From contig JAACJM010000125.1 in the NCBI GenBank assembly GCA_013368315.1, forward strand, positions 1-64,000: a stretch of DNA of 64,000 nucleotides, read 5' to 3'. Shown here piece by piece: positions 31,836 to 43,419 of the stretch. How positions within the stretch are numbered: the first letter of the stretch is position 1; every line of letters begins with the position of its first letter. The notes below the pieces were generated by a model. That model was not told the DNA's origin. It worked only from the letters and a program-made list of their open reading frames with translations, and did not search any database. The position numbers and the translations under genes are program-made. Origin of the DNA: Tetrapyrgos nigripes (taxonomy: Eukaryota > Basidiomycota > Agaricomycetes > Agaricales > Campanellaceae).

Positions 31836-33084
31836 TGATTGAATACAAAAGTCGTAGAAAGGAGTGAGAGCGACTGAGCTGTGGATGAAGGCAGTGGGTG
31901 AGAGCGTTGAAAAGAGCCCTAAGAGGTCGCGCGACGCACACGTCAACAAAATGCACGTGATTCAGAGCAAACGGACCGGCGCGAACTGACCGACGCTCCA
32001 GCTTGGCTCCCACTATGGCGGTTCGTTTTGTACAAAAATTATTTCACACGACGTCAGGGGACTAGGATCCATTTGATCGGAGTTCGGGATGACGAAGTCC
32101 GACACCTTCACTTCCGAACACAACCGAGGAAACGGTTTATGCACCATTTCCTTGGGTATCCCGGCCCGAAAATTCACGGGAAAGAAAGAAAAAAAAAAGG
32201 AAAAGAGAGATTTCAAGAGAATCTCCGCGCGCATAAAACTTGAATGTTAGATACTTAGCTGGCACTCACTGTGGGCTGTTTTTTTATATTCTGGCTCTCA
32301 AGAATGTACAAAGTAAGACTTCCATTGCCTAGTATCAACAAGGCTCTTGCTGTATCAAGGGACTCTTGGGAGATATCCGAGGCATAGCAAGAGGTAGAAG
32401 TGAAGCAGGGGAAGGTTTCCCAACAGTTCATGCTACTGCGACTCGGACTTGACAGACTGGAGTAAGTCATGTATTCCAGAACTCCTGTAGTAGATACATA
32501 AATATAAGTATTCATAGGGACTTTTCATATGGATATCATACAAAACAAGTCATAAGAGAATAAGCTAAAGGTGACTAAAGTGACTATGCGCTGCTGAGTG
32601 CAGTAAGGAACAAAGATAAAACAATAGATAAATGATAGAAAAACCCTGAGAGAAAGACAAAGAAAACCCATCAAACTAAAGCTCAGAAGGTTGGTACCAA
32701 ACTGCATTGCTGCAGCTCTGGCCAATGATCTCTTCAGTTAGCGAATCACATAGAGAGACTCAGATAAGATAGAGAATTAAAGCCTTGTACATACCATTTG
32801 GGAAATAAATGCGGGTGATTGAACTATATACAGTCTACATAAAAACCTGGATTTCTACCATAATGGGTTGGGAGCACCTTCTAGTATGATTCTACTATTT
32901 TCTCAAGAAATATTCGCCCTATGGAATGAAAATACGGAGTGTTGGCAGTCAACATTGCAGTCAACAGGCCGTGGGAGTGTACCCTGGCAGTCAACATGGC
33001 AGTCAACGCGCCGTGAGAGCGCACCTGGCAGTCAACATGTTGACTGCCACCGTGAGAACCCAAGTGAATGGTGCATAAACCGAG
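31836..33084. other. Intergenic between A2 and repeats
   Basis: No gene supported. 32930-33060 holds five GCAGTCAAC words, ending in the perfect palindrome listed separately. Confidence 0.4.
33027..33048. repeat. Perfect 22-bp palindrome
   Basis: Eleven-base arms GGCAGTCAACA and TGTTGACTGCC with no spacer, at the end of a run of GGCAGTCAAC direct repeats (32944, 32957, 32986, 32999). It could bind a dimeric protein or mark an element end. Confidence 0.7.
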
Positions 33085-35112
33085 GAAACGTCATAGGCAG
33101 ATGGTTGACCGACACGCCAAAAAGACCAATTTACGAAAATGGGATATATTTGGAAGCTAGATACAAGTCCAAAAAGGTGATGTATCTATATATGGATAGC
33201 GTCGGCGGGAAACGCAAGCTTAGATCCTGGACTCGCGTGCCACACGTCCGGTAACTTCGGAACTTCGGTCCCGTATCCGATACCTCTATCTGGCTTGTAG
33301 ACCTCGCGCCACTGTCGTCACGCTAGCCATCCAGGTGAATATCTCAAAGTCGTCATGTCCTTGAGCGCTTGAGCATTGACGAATAGTTTGCTTGGCATCG
33401 TTACTACAGTGTGCACGGACCAGGTGTGACTTTTTCACTTGGAGCTCGAGCGACCCTGACCTGACGGTTACAACCCCTTCCTTCCGCGACTCCGTCCGAA
33501 GGCCCATCTTGACAGCAATATCCTTCCCTTCTTTCTTCTGACCACGATACATCTCTAGACTTCCAGTCTATCAGAAAAAATGGCTCTGAAGTCCATACCT
33601 TATTTTGTTATCTTTTAATTCTTTGAAGTTCAGTGCCCCCTTCATTTGTATTCTTATAGCTTGTCTTTTGACCTTATCAATACTGGGTGAATCAAGCAAT
33701 TTGCAGTTGATTTCACACCATTATTGACGTGAATACCTATAATCACCTCTTAATTAGCATAATTTGTGCCAAGCGGCTAGACGTCGCAATGTTGTAGAGG
33801 TCTGAGAGAATATTAGAAGGGTATAAAGGATAAATAGAAAAGAAGGACTCTTAATTCAAAAGACTACTCAGAATAAATAAATACGTATTTTAGAAGGTTT
33901 CCAGCTTGACTGACATTTGCCTGAATATCTCCCACCCTTGAAGAGCGGACTTCATACTAGCAAAAAGTCGTCAGCGTTGGGTGACTCGGAGCTGGGAAGC
34001 TGATGATGAAGATGATGATACTTGATTATCATCTTTGAGACATACTGGTATTTTCTATCCCCTCACCTACTATACATATCTATCTATCCTTCTACTTGTG
34101 TATGCTCCCAACATTCAAATTCATTTGCTATAATAATCAATCCTCTATTTAACATTGTCTCATGCGCGTTTCCCAAGTCCCACTCCTGACTTCATTCGCT
34201 ACCCTCAGCTCTAATGGCTTGTTAGCATATTCTCGCTTTGGACAACTTAAATGGATAATCTAACTCATCTTCCATGCACTCACATCAGGAAAACGGTCGT
34301 CAGATAATTTCAAATACAATCCGCTATTTAACTGATAATTACCTAGAAGTAGTAACTTCGAGAGATAGCTGAAAGTAGCGGAAAATAAAAGACCCCCCTT
34401 TTATTTATAGCTATCAAACATCTCTAGAGTCTATCCGTCATTGTTTGGCATTGCCATCTCTACAGCACTGAGTATATCTCCATATCATCATTGAACGTTA
34501 AACAACCTTTCAGAGTGGAAAGTAATCCATAAGCTTACCGGAGACCGGCAGTCATTTTCCGGGGAAAATTCTGCCCACATCCTACATTACCCGGTACCTT
34601 GGCTGAGTAGCAGACAGTGGGTGTTGCCATTGCAAATAGGCACTTCTAAAGCCTCAACATCATTACTTATATACTGCTGCCATGCGTCCATAAGATCTGA
34701 TCAACCATGCCGCAATGCACATCGCACATACAAGCACCCTGCATCAGGGAATCTCTATGAATTTTTTTCAAGCTCAGAAGGCTGCACAAACTACCCCCTA
34801 CATTGGAGATGGCTCGACTATGTTGAGTCAGTATACCATACTACACATAAGATAGGGGCATGATTCATATCAGGACCGAGGTTGCCGGTTTTGTTGATAC
34901 ACGAGTCCAGGATCTAAGCTTGCGTTTCCCGCCGACGCTAATATGGATACCTTTTAGTATATTTGATTGGTGTGTGAACATATTCTGTATCAAAGCTATC
35001 GAAAGAAGTACAAAAGGACCTTAAATCGGGGCTCCGGACATGGTTACGGATATGCGTCCAGAAAGACAATAAGTCCGGCATCCTGATATGGGTGCCAATA
35101 ATTCATTTGTCC
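33085..35112. repeat. Copy 1 of a ~330-bp dispersed repeat, split by an insertion
   Basis: 33085-33196 plus 34941-35112 together match 35330-35634: shared GGATATATT.GGAA, then a GATGTATC word, then TATATTTGATTGGTG, then GGCTCCGGACATGGTTACGGA and GTCCGTTGAACGGAT. The second copy is uninterrupted and serves as an empty-site reference. A short relative lies near 54860-54930. Confidence 0.7.
33197..34940. mobile_element. 1,744-bp non-autonomous element with 39-bp inverted ends
   Basis: TAGCGTCGGCGGGAAACGCA begins a 39-bp repeat at 33197-33235 whose perfect complement is 34902-34940. ATATGGA lies on both sides (33190-33196 and 34941-34947); with a one-base shift at one end this reads as 8 bp (ATATGGAT). 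It splits a dispersed repeat whose intact copy is at 35330-35634. An 88-codon minus-strand frame (33286-33552) with KKSHLVRAHC is the only interior frame of note; there is no transposase core. Likely hAT-type by duplication size. Confidence 0.82.
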
Positions 35113-35289
35113 GTTGAACGGATATATCAGAACCCATTCAGTTGTGATATATCAGTACTACAGAGGCAATGTGTCTGCTCACCCATCAAATGTACTGAAA
35201 GGCATCCGAATATATCAAGTTTCTGTTCAAATATCTAACTTACTGACACATAATCTATTTGGACTTCTATCTAGACTAAGGATGTATCT

Positions 35290-35640
35290 CCTTTTCGTAT
35301 ACCTATCCGGTCACACGCCGAAAAGGGACAAATTTCCGCTCGATGGATATGTGACCGGATATGTGTACGAAAATGAGATATATTGGGAAAGTAGATATAA
35401 ATACAAAAAGATGATGTATCCGTAGACTAGATATCTGAACAGAAAGCCAATATATCTGGAAGTCTTTTGGTACATTTGATTGGTGCACAGACACATGGCA
35501 TATCGAATGTATGGAAAAAAGTACAAAAAGACCTCATATCGAGGCTCCGGACATGGTTACGGACATGGGTCCGAAAAGACAATAAATCCGGCTTCCAGAT
35601 ATGAGTCCCAATAGTTCATATGTCCGTTGAACGGATAGGC
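35290..35640. repeat. Copy 2 of the dispersed repeat, intact
   Basis: Bounded on the left by TATCCGGTCACAC..GTGACCGGATAT, an inverted pair (35306-35365), and on the right by the palindrome TCCGTTGAACGGA (about 35622-35634), which also occurs at about 35110-35122. The unit directly abuts the truncated 5' end of B2. Confidence 0.65.
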
Positions 35641-35702
35641 CTGGCAAGTCCTTCCACTAGTCACTGAGGTGTGCTCGTAGATTTGAGTACTTGCACATCT
35701 AG

Positions 35703-37015
35703 GAATCGAAACTTCTCAGAAAGCTCAGACATGCTATCGGGCAAGCTTGGTCGATTGCTGAGGCCGAAAGCAGGAGGGAGGACGTACTTTACACCTTCAT
35801 CATCCACCTTCTTTTCGTTCTCTGGGTGCTCTCTGACTCGGACGACGACGCGAGTGCACTCCTGATCGAGCCACAGAAATTTCTCATACCCGAATTGATT
35901 CGACTAAAGGGAGAAGTGGATGTCAATGATACCGATAGTATCAAGAGTGCTTATATGAAGAGGGCCCCCGATTTTGGTACGCTTCTGTCCAATCTGAAGA
36001 AGCAACTTCGAGCGTCAGGATCCCTATGGGAGATTAAAAGGCTGTATCGCGGCGATACTACTAGCTCTTCCCATGGTTCGTCTGCCATATTCTCATTTTT
36101 GTTACGATAGTCAACTGACCAAAAAAAGATAAAAATGCCTCAATGGACGTGGGCCAGCCCTCAGGCCTCGTTTCAACATCATTCAAAATTTCGTCAACAC
36201 CTTGACCAAATTCTGAAGCAGGGTTTCTGCGCCCTTCATGCTTTTCCACATCAAGCGCAGGTTTATATCTTCTTTGTGGTCGGCATCTGGTTCTCCTTCC
36301 TCCAGTTCAGCAGGCCTACATCAGGACTTCCAGATCTCCCCTCTAATAATGAGGCCTTCGATATCACAACCTTGCTCCCCGAGTCAGCCGTCAAAATCTT
36401 ATTCCACAAACATTGCCTTCTTCAGGGAACAGGAGAGTTGAAAGAAGGAACTGATGATTTGAAGGCTTTCGAGGTGAAGCATCCTTTGGTGCTGAGCGCA
36501 CAATTAGGCCGTGCATGGAAAATGAGCCTTCCGGAGGGAATTGCACTATCGACTTGTGATCTTCTTCCCGACCTTTCTGGTACTCCCAATTCCAGTGATG
36601 TGAGTGACTCATGACATCATGAATTGACGATGGTGATGACTTTTTTTGAGCGCAGATTGAATTGGCCACAGGAGTACTTGAGGAAATTTACAAGGTGCGA
36701 GAGCGGACCAGGAATGCTCTCAAGTATGAGACTCCGAAATCCGATTGGGGGATGTATAGTACGTCCCCCATCCAGCACGAGGATCCAGACAAGAGTCTTC
36801 CCCTACGTGTGGAATCACCTGCTTACATTCCCAAGAAGGATAAGTCGACTCCTCTGGCCAAGGAATTCGCCCGGGTTACAAGGTCAAACGTGCACAAGCG
36901 AGACGTGGAGTCGGCTGGCCTGGATACTTGGAATGAGTCTGATGGAGAATGTAATGATGACGTCCTTCCAGACATTTCTGGTTCAAGAGCTGCCGAGAAG
37001 AAAGCAAAAACATGA
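35703..37015 (+). pseudogene. B2: damaged paralogue of B1
   Basis: Aligns with B1 over its length. The first exon (35703-36075) matches from about residue 6 of B1 (AEAES aligned with AEAEP, SDSDDDASALL with ADTNDDAGVLL) but has no ATG: the frame begins after a TAG that is also an AG acceptor, next to a dispersed repeat. Exon 2 (36129-36599) needs a one-base frame change near 36140-36150 to continue into the core (QILKQGFCALHAF, IFFVVGIWFSFLQF, LPEGIALS). Exon 3 (36656-37015) is intact and ends at the same point as B1's third exon. Intron positions and phases match B1. A 5' truncation and one frameshift make it probably non-functional unless an upstream exon exists. Confidence 0.78.
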
Positions 37016-37194
37016 GAAATATTGGAAGCAGGCTGAGGTTCGGAATAGAAGATGTGGCAAAGGCGGGAAGGGGTTCACAGGTCTCTACTTGTATTCAGTG
37101 CTTCAAGTTCTATTTATGTGTGTATAAAACCTAAGTATCTTCTCAGTGGCAGAGCCGGCTCTTACCAGCCAAAATCCATGCTGCGCCCCCCCAA

Positions 37195-37810
37195 ATGCGG
37201 ACGCCGTCCTGGGAATGCCAGAGCCGGCCTATACGTCTTTTCTCCCAAACGTAGCCATATTTCAGAAGCATTGGAAGGAGACTTATGATATACCATGTAG
37301 CAGCTACAGAATAGTAATGTAGGTTTACCGGACATCGTCCGCTTGCATAAGAGCAAGTAGTTAGCGCGGTACATGAGCACCGAGGCGAAAGCGTTCGATC
37401 TCAACACAACCAAACAAACGTCTCTCTTGACATTCATGCGGAATCGATAGACTAGGAAGGTCCCACTCTCTCCAGTGCGAAGTCTTCCCTTACAACTCTC
37501 GGAAGTCATTACACCATTTCCTGTTTCTCTCTGCCCACAGAAATCCATACCACATATCCGAAAATTCGAAATAACCGGGGCGACTTCCTGTCTTACAGCG
37601 ACAGGATCACACGTCTTTTGGTGGAGGAAGGACTGAATCATTTACCAGTGGTGAAGAAGATGGTGACCACGCCTACGGGGTCGTGTCTGAGGGGAAGATA
37701 CGTGGGCTGTCGATTTTGAGTGCGGGGGAGGTGAGTGGTTGAGATGTTTCATGTTGAGGTCATTCTTGGCTAACGGGTTGAGCAGGGTCTTAGGATCATC
37801 CAGAGGGCTA
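37195..37810 (+). repeat. Duplicated block, copy 2 (inverted partner 50870-51435)
   Basis: 37215-37525 matches 25940-26240; 37195-37810 matches the complement of 50870-51435. The second half is coding-like: DGDHAYGVVSEGKIRGLSI then a GTGAGT donor, an intron ending AGCAG, and an open frame starting GLRIIQRAKYYTKDEDE. It is thus a decayed copy of part of the gene remnant at 48665-51000. Confidence 0.65.
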
Positions 37811-40540
37811 AGTACTACACAAAAGACGAAGACGAGAGCTGTCTCCCTCGCTATTGCCTTCTACTCCTTCGCCCGGGGCACCGTCACCGTCCCATTTCCA
37901 AGACGACGCAAAAACGTCATCTAATCGACACTTTCACCGCAACCACTACCATTAGCTCTCCCTTCCTCCACATACACTTCACATCCAGACCTATCCATAT
38001 TTGTCGAGGCTCCCGGGTATTCAATGACAGCAAATGCGATTCAGAGACATCCGAAAGCTCAAGAGCTAACACTGGACGTGTTCGGCGCGACCCCTCATTC
38101 AACGGTCCACAAGCAAGACATACGCAGTTGTTGCGAGTTCTAGGGAATAGTGGCGGGTACCGGGCTGTGCAACGATGTCTTTCGGTCGTTGCTACTCATT
38201 AGTGGAAAGCTGTTCGCTGGGCATTGGCTTGTTAGGGGTCACGGTGTAGAAGATTGCTGTAGTTTGTGTCATCAGTGGTACGTTACACACTTCTTTCGCA
38301 TTCTTCTTCTCTTAATCGCTACTTCACCACCTCTCCCTTTCTTTTCTATCCTCTATGTTTCCATTTTTTTGCCCAACGCGTCAACTCGTCAATCGACATG
38401 CGAATGATACGAAGTATAGCGGGCTGGTCGTGGATCGCTCGGGATGGTGTTGGATCCCTCAAAGCTCTTCGTCAATGGTCCATAATCGTTGTAGGATGAC
38501 TGGAAGGAAGGAGTTGGTCAGGGAGATGGAAAAGGCAATGAGTGGTAGAGGGATTGTGTGAAGCACTACGATTTTCGCTTGGTGAGAAGGAGAAACTGCT
38601 CAAGGTAGTGTAAACTCCATCCCTCTGTCACTTTGCTTTGCTCATACTATTTTTCTCGTTCTTATTTTCGTTCATTCTCAAGGTCTCAACCCTTGCGTGG
38701 GTGTTTCTGTTTCGGTTTGAGATGAAGCAAGGATGGAGAGTCGACTTTTGGTGTTGATTGGGAGTAGGATTGGGATTGGACTTGTTTGAGATGGGAATTT
38801 GCGCCCAGTGTAAGGTTACATCTCACCTAACCTTACATCTCACCTAACCTTACATCTCACCTAACGACAGGGCGCCAATCTGTCATATCAGTCTCGCAGA
38901 TATAAGTATCTCGCGTGTTGATTCCCTGGTTCCTTCTCTCACTCCTTTCAAGTTGACATTGACCGAGTATTGACTTGCTGGCCAAGCTTTGGGACGTGGA
39001 CTCGGATTGGCTTTACTGTTTCAGCTAATGTTTTCCTTTCATCACCACAAAAATGTACAGAAGTAAACATACCCTTATACGGTCCGTTTTCGGATATATT
39101 CCTCGTATAAATAATGCCAGAATATATAAGTATTTATGACTATCGCGTGGTTTATAGACGGTATGTAGACGGTATGTAGACGGTATACATTCCGCCGTTT
39201 TTTAGATGAGGGATATATGCGAAGATGAGGAATATATGCAAAAACGAAGCATATATGCGAAAGTGAGGCATATATGCGAAGACGAGGAATATATGCGAAA
39301 ATGAGGCATATATTCAAAGACAAGGAATATATGCAAAGTCGAGGCATATAAGGAAGCACATCTGAAAGAGCGAGACATATATTGCAGACTTGCATTCGGC
39401 CTGGATAAAGATTTGACTTCAATTATGAGTATCTACATACATGGTACATACAAAGGTACTAAGTACAAGCGCTGGATGAGGCTCTGAGTCCTATCATTGT
39501 GTATACATCAACCTGTCAGTGAGAACGCTAAGGGTAAAGAAAGAAAACACGCGCACCTTCGCTCAAACGGCGGCAGGGATGACATTGACACACGCGGTGA
39601 GGAGAAAACGACACTCGAGCACCAGTTTGAAGACTACGAAGGACGGACCATGAGTGAAGGCTCCGAAGATCGTAAGGGGTTAGATTACTTCAAAGTACTG
39701 AGTATATGCGCGTAACCTATACAAAAAAGATGAGATTATGCCGAAAAACAAGGTGTGAGACTCACTAAGAACGTTTTACGGAAGCAGGGCAGGATGACGC
39801 GTCAACGCATCAACAGCGATGTCGCACTGTCATATGTACAAGCTTGTCAGTGAAAACAGCGAGGGCGAAGAAAGCGAATACACATACTTTTGCTTGATCA
39901 CACATGCCCTTGCCATGACCCCACCTCATCTTCCAGTCGTCTTGTCTACCGTATAGTCCTTCGTCGAGTCAGGCAACCAGCGTTGCTTTTGCAATGTCCG
40001 AGCGGGTTTGGCGTGTGCGCAGATATTTATCCAGCAAAGCGTTTACATCGTGACAGCGAATTCGCTGCTGTGATCATGGAGTAGAGCGTTGGGAAGAGAG
40101 GAGAGAAGAAGTAATGGTGGTGGTGGTAAGGGATGAAGAAAGTCTATGATGTCGATACGATTTTTGACGCGTCTTTATAAGTGGCGTTTCAGTCGGAGTT
40201 TGGAATGACTCACGCGCGACGCGCGTCGCGACTTGCTTGTCTTTCCATCCTGGGATCCGGTTGAGTCCTCGGCATAAGTAGCACCTCACTCTAACGGTAT
40301 CGTATCTTGATTCCAGGACCTCAATAATGTCTCGGTGTGGACCCGAGATGTGCCTCTGATATGTACAGTAAGCACATTTTGTACTTCGGTATTCGGAAAG
40401 CTACTAATGAATATACTCCAACATATGTACGGAATATTCCCTGTTTTTCAATACCTGCGAAAGCGCCCTAAGTAAGACCCAATTATCCCTAAAGTAAGCC
40501 GTATATATCACTGATACATACCCTCATTTTCATTACATTC
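37811..40540. other. Intergenic with small tandem repeats
   Basis: No firm gene. Three 17-bp copies of CTTACATCTCACCTAAC lie at 38814-38868. A 24-bp minisatellite (GAGG.ATATATGCGAAGAC) of about seven copies lies at 39205-39360; its 115-codon minus frame is a by-product. Similar GAATATATG words recur at 40550-40670. Confidence 0.45.
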
Positions 40541-40585
40541 AAAAACAGCAGAATATATGTGAATATATACTACCGTTTTGAAAAT

Positions 40586-42550
40586 ATGCGAAAACGGGGG
40601 TATGCATACAGTAAACTTGCACCAAATATTTTCCCGTTTTTTAAAACGAGGAATATATGGGTTCATATTCATCGTTTCTGCATATATATTTTTGTCAGTT
40701 TTTGTGGTGATATATATTGGAGCTTCGTCTTTCTGCTTCTGGTCTTTCCGTTATCTTTGATTCTCGCTCAAGATGGTGACGGTCCTTCAAACCTCAAGAT
40801 GTAAACGAATTTTTCTTTGCTTTAACGACTTCCGACGCTACGTCGCTAATCTCCTTCTTGGAACTTATTGCCACTTAACTCAGCGAAGGAACTGCTCAAT
40901 GCGAGGAGACTGTCATCTCATGGGAGGGATCATCTCCTCCATACCATGTCAGTATAGTCACGTAAGTCAGTCCTGGCATCTACGATTTCAATGGCCTTAT
41001 TTTCCGAATATCCGTAGTGAGGACGTTCCGCCGGTCAAAGACAAGATATTACCTATAATCGAATACCAGAATATAACAGACACTCATTTGACTTTTCGAC
41101 AATATTATCCTGAGAGTAAACTGATTTTTCATTGTGACTGTAGCGTTGACAAATATTTGATTTACTCTGCAGCCGTCACTATGTTCGTCTTAGTCCGAGA
41201 TACAAACAATAAGCAGACGTCCGATGTGAACTACACGGTCACAGCAGGTAGTCCGTTATTCTATTTTGTGCTTGGCATTTCATTGATCTTAGTTCATTTT
41301 AGGGAGCAGCGACGATTGCCTAATTTTTGCCAGTAACGACAGACCTCAAGATACTTCAGAAACAAATCCACCAAATAATCAAGTGTTAGTATTTGCACCT
41401 TACTCGTTCTTTTCAACTCTAACCCGTTATTGATCCGATATTAGAACACCCCAGCAACTTCCTCAATGCTCCGATATCCAGGTTAACTGGACTGATGGAA
41501 GCTTAGCTCAGTGGGCGACTCTCCTGCTTCTTCCTTGGCATCACACTTAAATCATTCATAGTTTTTCATTGGAGAACCTTCCCGACGATGCGCTATTCAA
41601 CAGTTATCCAACAGACGTCGAATTCGGTCTCGATACCACTCTGCTGAATCACAGCGTCTTGTTCAAAATTCCCTACCCAGCAGATGCGACCATCAAATTC
41701 TTGGCCGATTCTGGCGTTGAAACGTTTAGTTCAGATATCAATGTGGTTGCAGATGGAGGTGAGGATATATTAGACCCCTCAGAGTCTTGTTTACAGTTCT
41801 GATTTGACAATTTAACGGTAGGGAATGAGAATTGTTTGTTGATAAATGCTCCTCCACCCACTAGTACATCCAGTTTGACGACAACATCGAGTCCTTCCGA
41901 GTCATCAATGACTAGTGCGTCAGCGACAGTACGTCCGAGTCAGTCTCAAGGTAAGCAAATCATTCTGGCGGCAAGAAAAAGGAATATTCAGTGCCGTTCA
42001 GAAGCTAACTTGCTTTCAATCAGGATCATCCAAAAATACCGGCATTATTGCGGCAGCGGTGTCGTCTGTAGTAGCCCTTCTTCTGATTGCTGGAGGTACA
42101 CTCCTCATTTTCCTTCGTCGCCGTCGTCGTGACCTTCATCGTCATTCCATGGAAGAAGTCTCGGCGGTACATCAAGTCCATCTGTTCAATCAATTTTCGA
42201 GAGTTATATATCCTAGCTCACCTTCGGGTTTGGACGCTGGTGGTGGCGAGATACCTTCAAGAACGAAAAGATCTCCCACTGACCAATATGTCTCCGATTT
42301 TCCTGCTGGTGATGGTGTGGGTGTTCGTACAAGAGGCAAGGGCAAGGGAGTAATGTATCAAGCGGGTAACTCCAGTTCTTCGACGAGTGAGTCTGCTGGT
42401 GAGAGGTCCGGCAGGTCTCGGGGTGATGGACGTGTGGAGAGAGACGGCTCGAGAAGAGAAGAAGAGGTGCAGATTGTACGACATAACGACGCAGGGCCTG
42501 TACGAGTTGAAGAGCTGCCTCCGTTGTATCAGGACCTCAGGAGTGATTAA
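40586..42550 (+). CDS. Type I membrane protein with duplicated ectodomain, eight exons, ~507 aa
   Basis: Exons 40586-40800, 40884-40961, 41018-41247, 41303-41384, 41445-41510, 41562-41758, 41822-41950 and 42024-42550; all introns GT..AG of 51-83 bp, total an exact multiple of three. A hydrophobic signal segment (SFVFLLLVFPLSLILAQ) precedes two repeats of ~110 residues, each opening with a Cys followed by I.W or V.W (QCEETVISWEGSSPPY; QCSDIQVNWTDGS) and closing with (S/N)..CL (AGSSDDCL; GGNENCL). Then come a Ser/Thr linker, a transmembrane helix (IIAAAVSSVVALLLIAGGTL), a basic stop-transfer LRRRRRD and a disordered tail ending EELPPLYQDL. The layout suits a surface sensor or adhesin; no family name is certain. 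The signal segment lacks a nearby ATG: the nearest in-frame ones are at 40559 and 40586, giving an oddly long, basic N-terminus, so the true first exon may differ. Confidence 0.8.
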
Positions 42551-43419
42551 TATAACCTAATTATTCATGCTTGCACTCATGCAGTACTTGGGATCGATTC
42601 ATATGCTCGTGAATAATGGTCATTTCCGCCATAGAATGACAGCTTCGAGCTCTATCGGGTTTGCTTTCTGAATCAGAACTTAGAATCCACGGCGAGCGAT
42701 GTATCATTCACGTTCGATATCAAACATTTACGCCTAGGTCACGGTTACCCTCCTCACGTTCACTAACTATAGCATCGTCAGTACAGCAAACTATGCCCAA
42801 ACTTTGAGTACCTACTAGTATCTTCATCATATCTCTGCAATAATCACTCGTCTTCTGCGAAACACCAGGCCCCTGGCCAACTACTAAGTTCATCAGTAGC
42901 TTCTGCCAGTTCGTGATGCATATTGTAAGCGGTCTCCTACCAGTATCGAGCCTCAAGTAGACTAGATCAGGGTTTATATCCGCCACTGAGCTAGTACTGA
43001 GGGGGCAGGCCTACGATAGTCTACGGCGAGGCGATGATACAGGTACGAGATGCTCCTATTCTATACGGCACCTTACATTGCTTTTGGGACTGGGCATCTT
43101 TGACTACGGATAAAGGAAGGTAATGCACTTAAATATCGTTCATCACTGAAGTACTGATACTCTCTACTATTATAACAAGTCCCACTATGACCATTAATTT
43201 AGTGTTTTTAAGGACGTTTGGCATGCCGCCTCGACCATCCGGGTACGTGGCCATTTGTCCAAGATAGCTACCAAACTCACATTCTTCAAACAGACTCACA
43301 CTAAAAACCCCATAGAACCACTGTTTCTTCACCGATCCTCAAGGTTAGCCCACAAAATGTAGAGTTTTTAGAGAGCTTTCGGACGCCGCCCCAACCTATC
43401 TATCTATCTATCTTCTATC
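42551..43419. other. Intergenic, no gene supported
   Basis: An 88-codon minus frame at 42720-42986 has no features. A CTAT microsatellite lies at 43397-43415. Confidence 0.4.

Noticed and set aside
33286..33552. A BED-type zinc finger in the 1.74-kb element
   Set aside because: KKSHLVRAHC shows one possible His/Cys pair but the preceding Cys pair of a BED finger is absent.
39075..39422. 115-codon minus-strand frame with repeated RIYASLSHIC-like units
   Set aside because: It is the translation of a 24-bp minisatellite, which keeps phase automatically.
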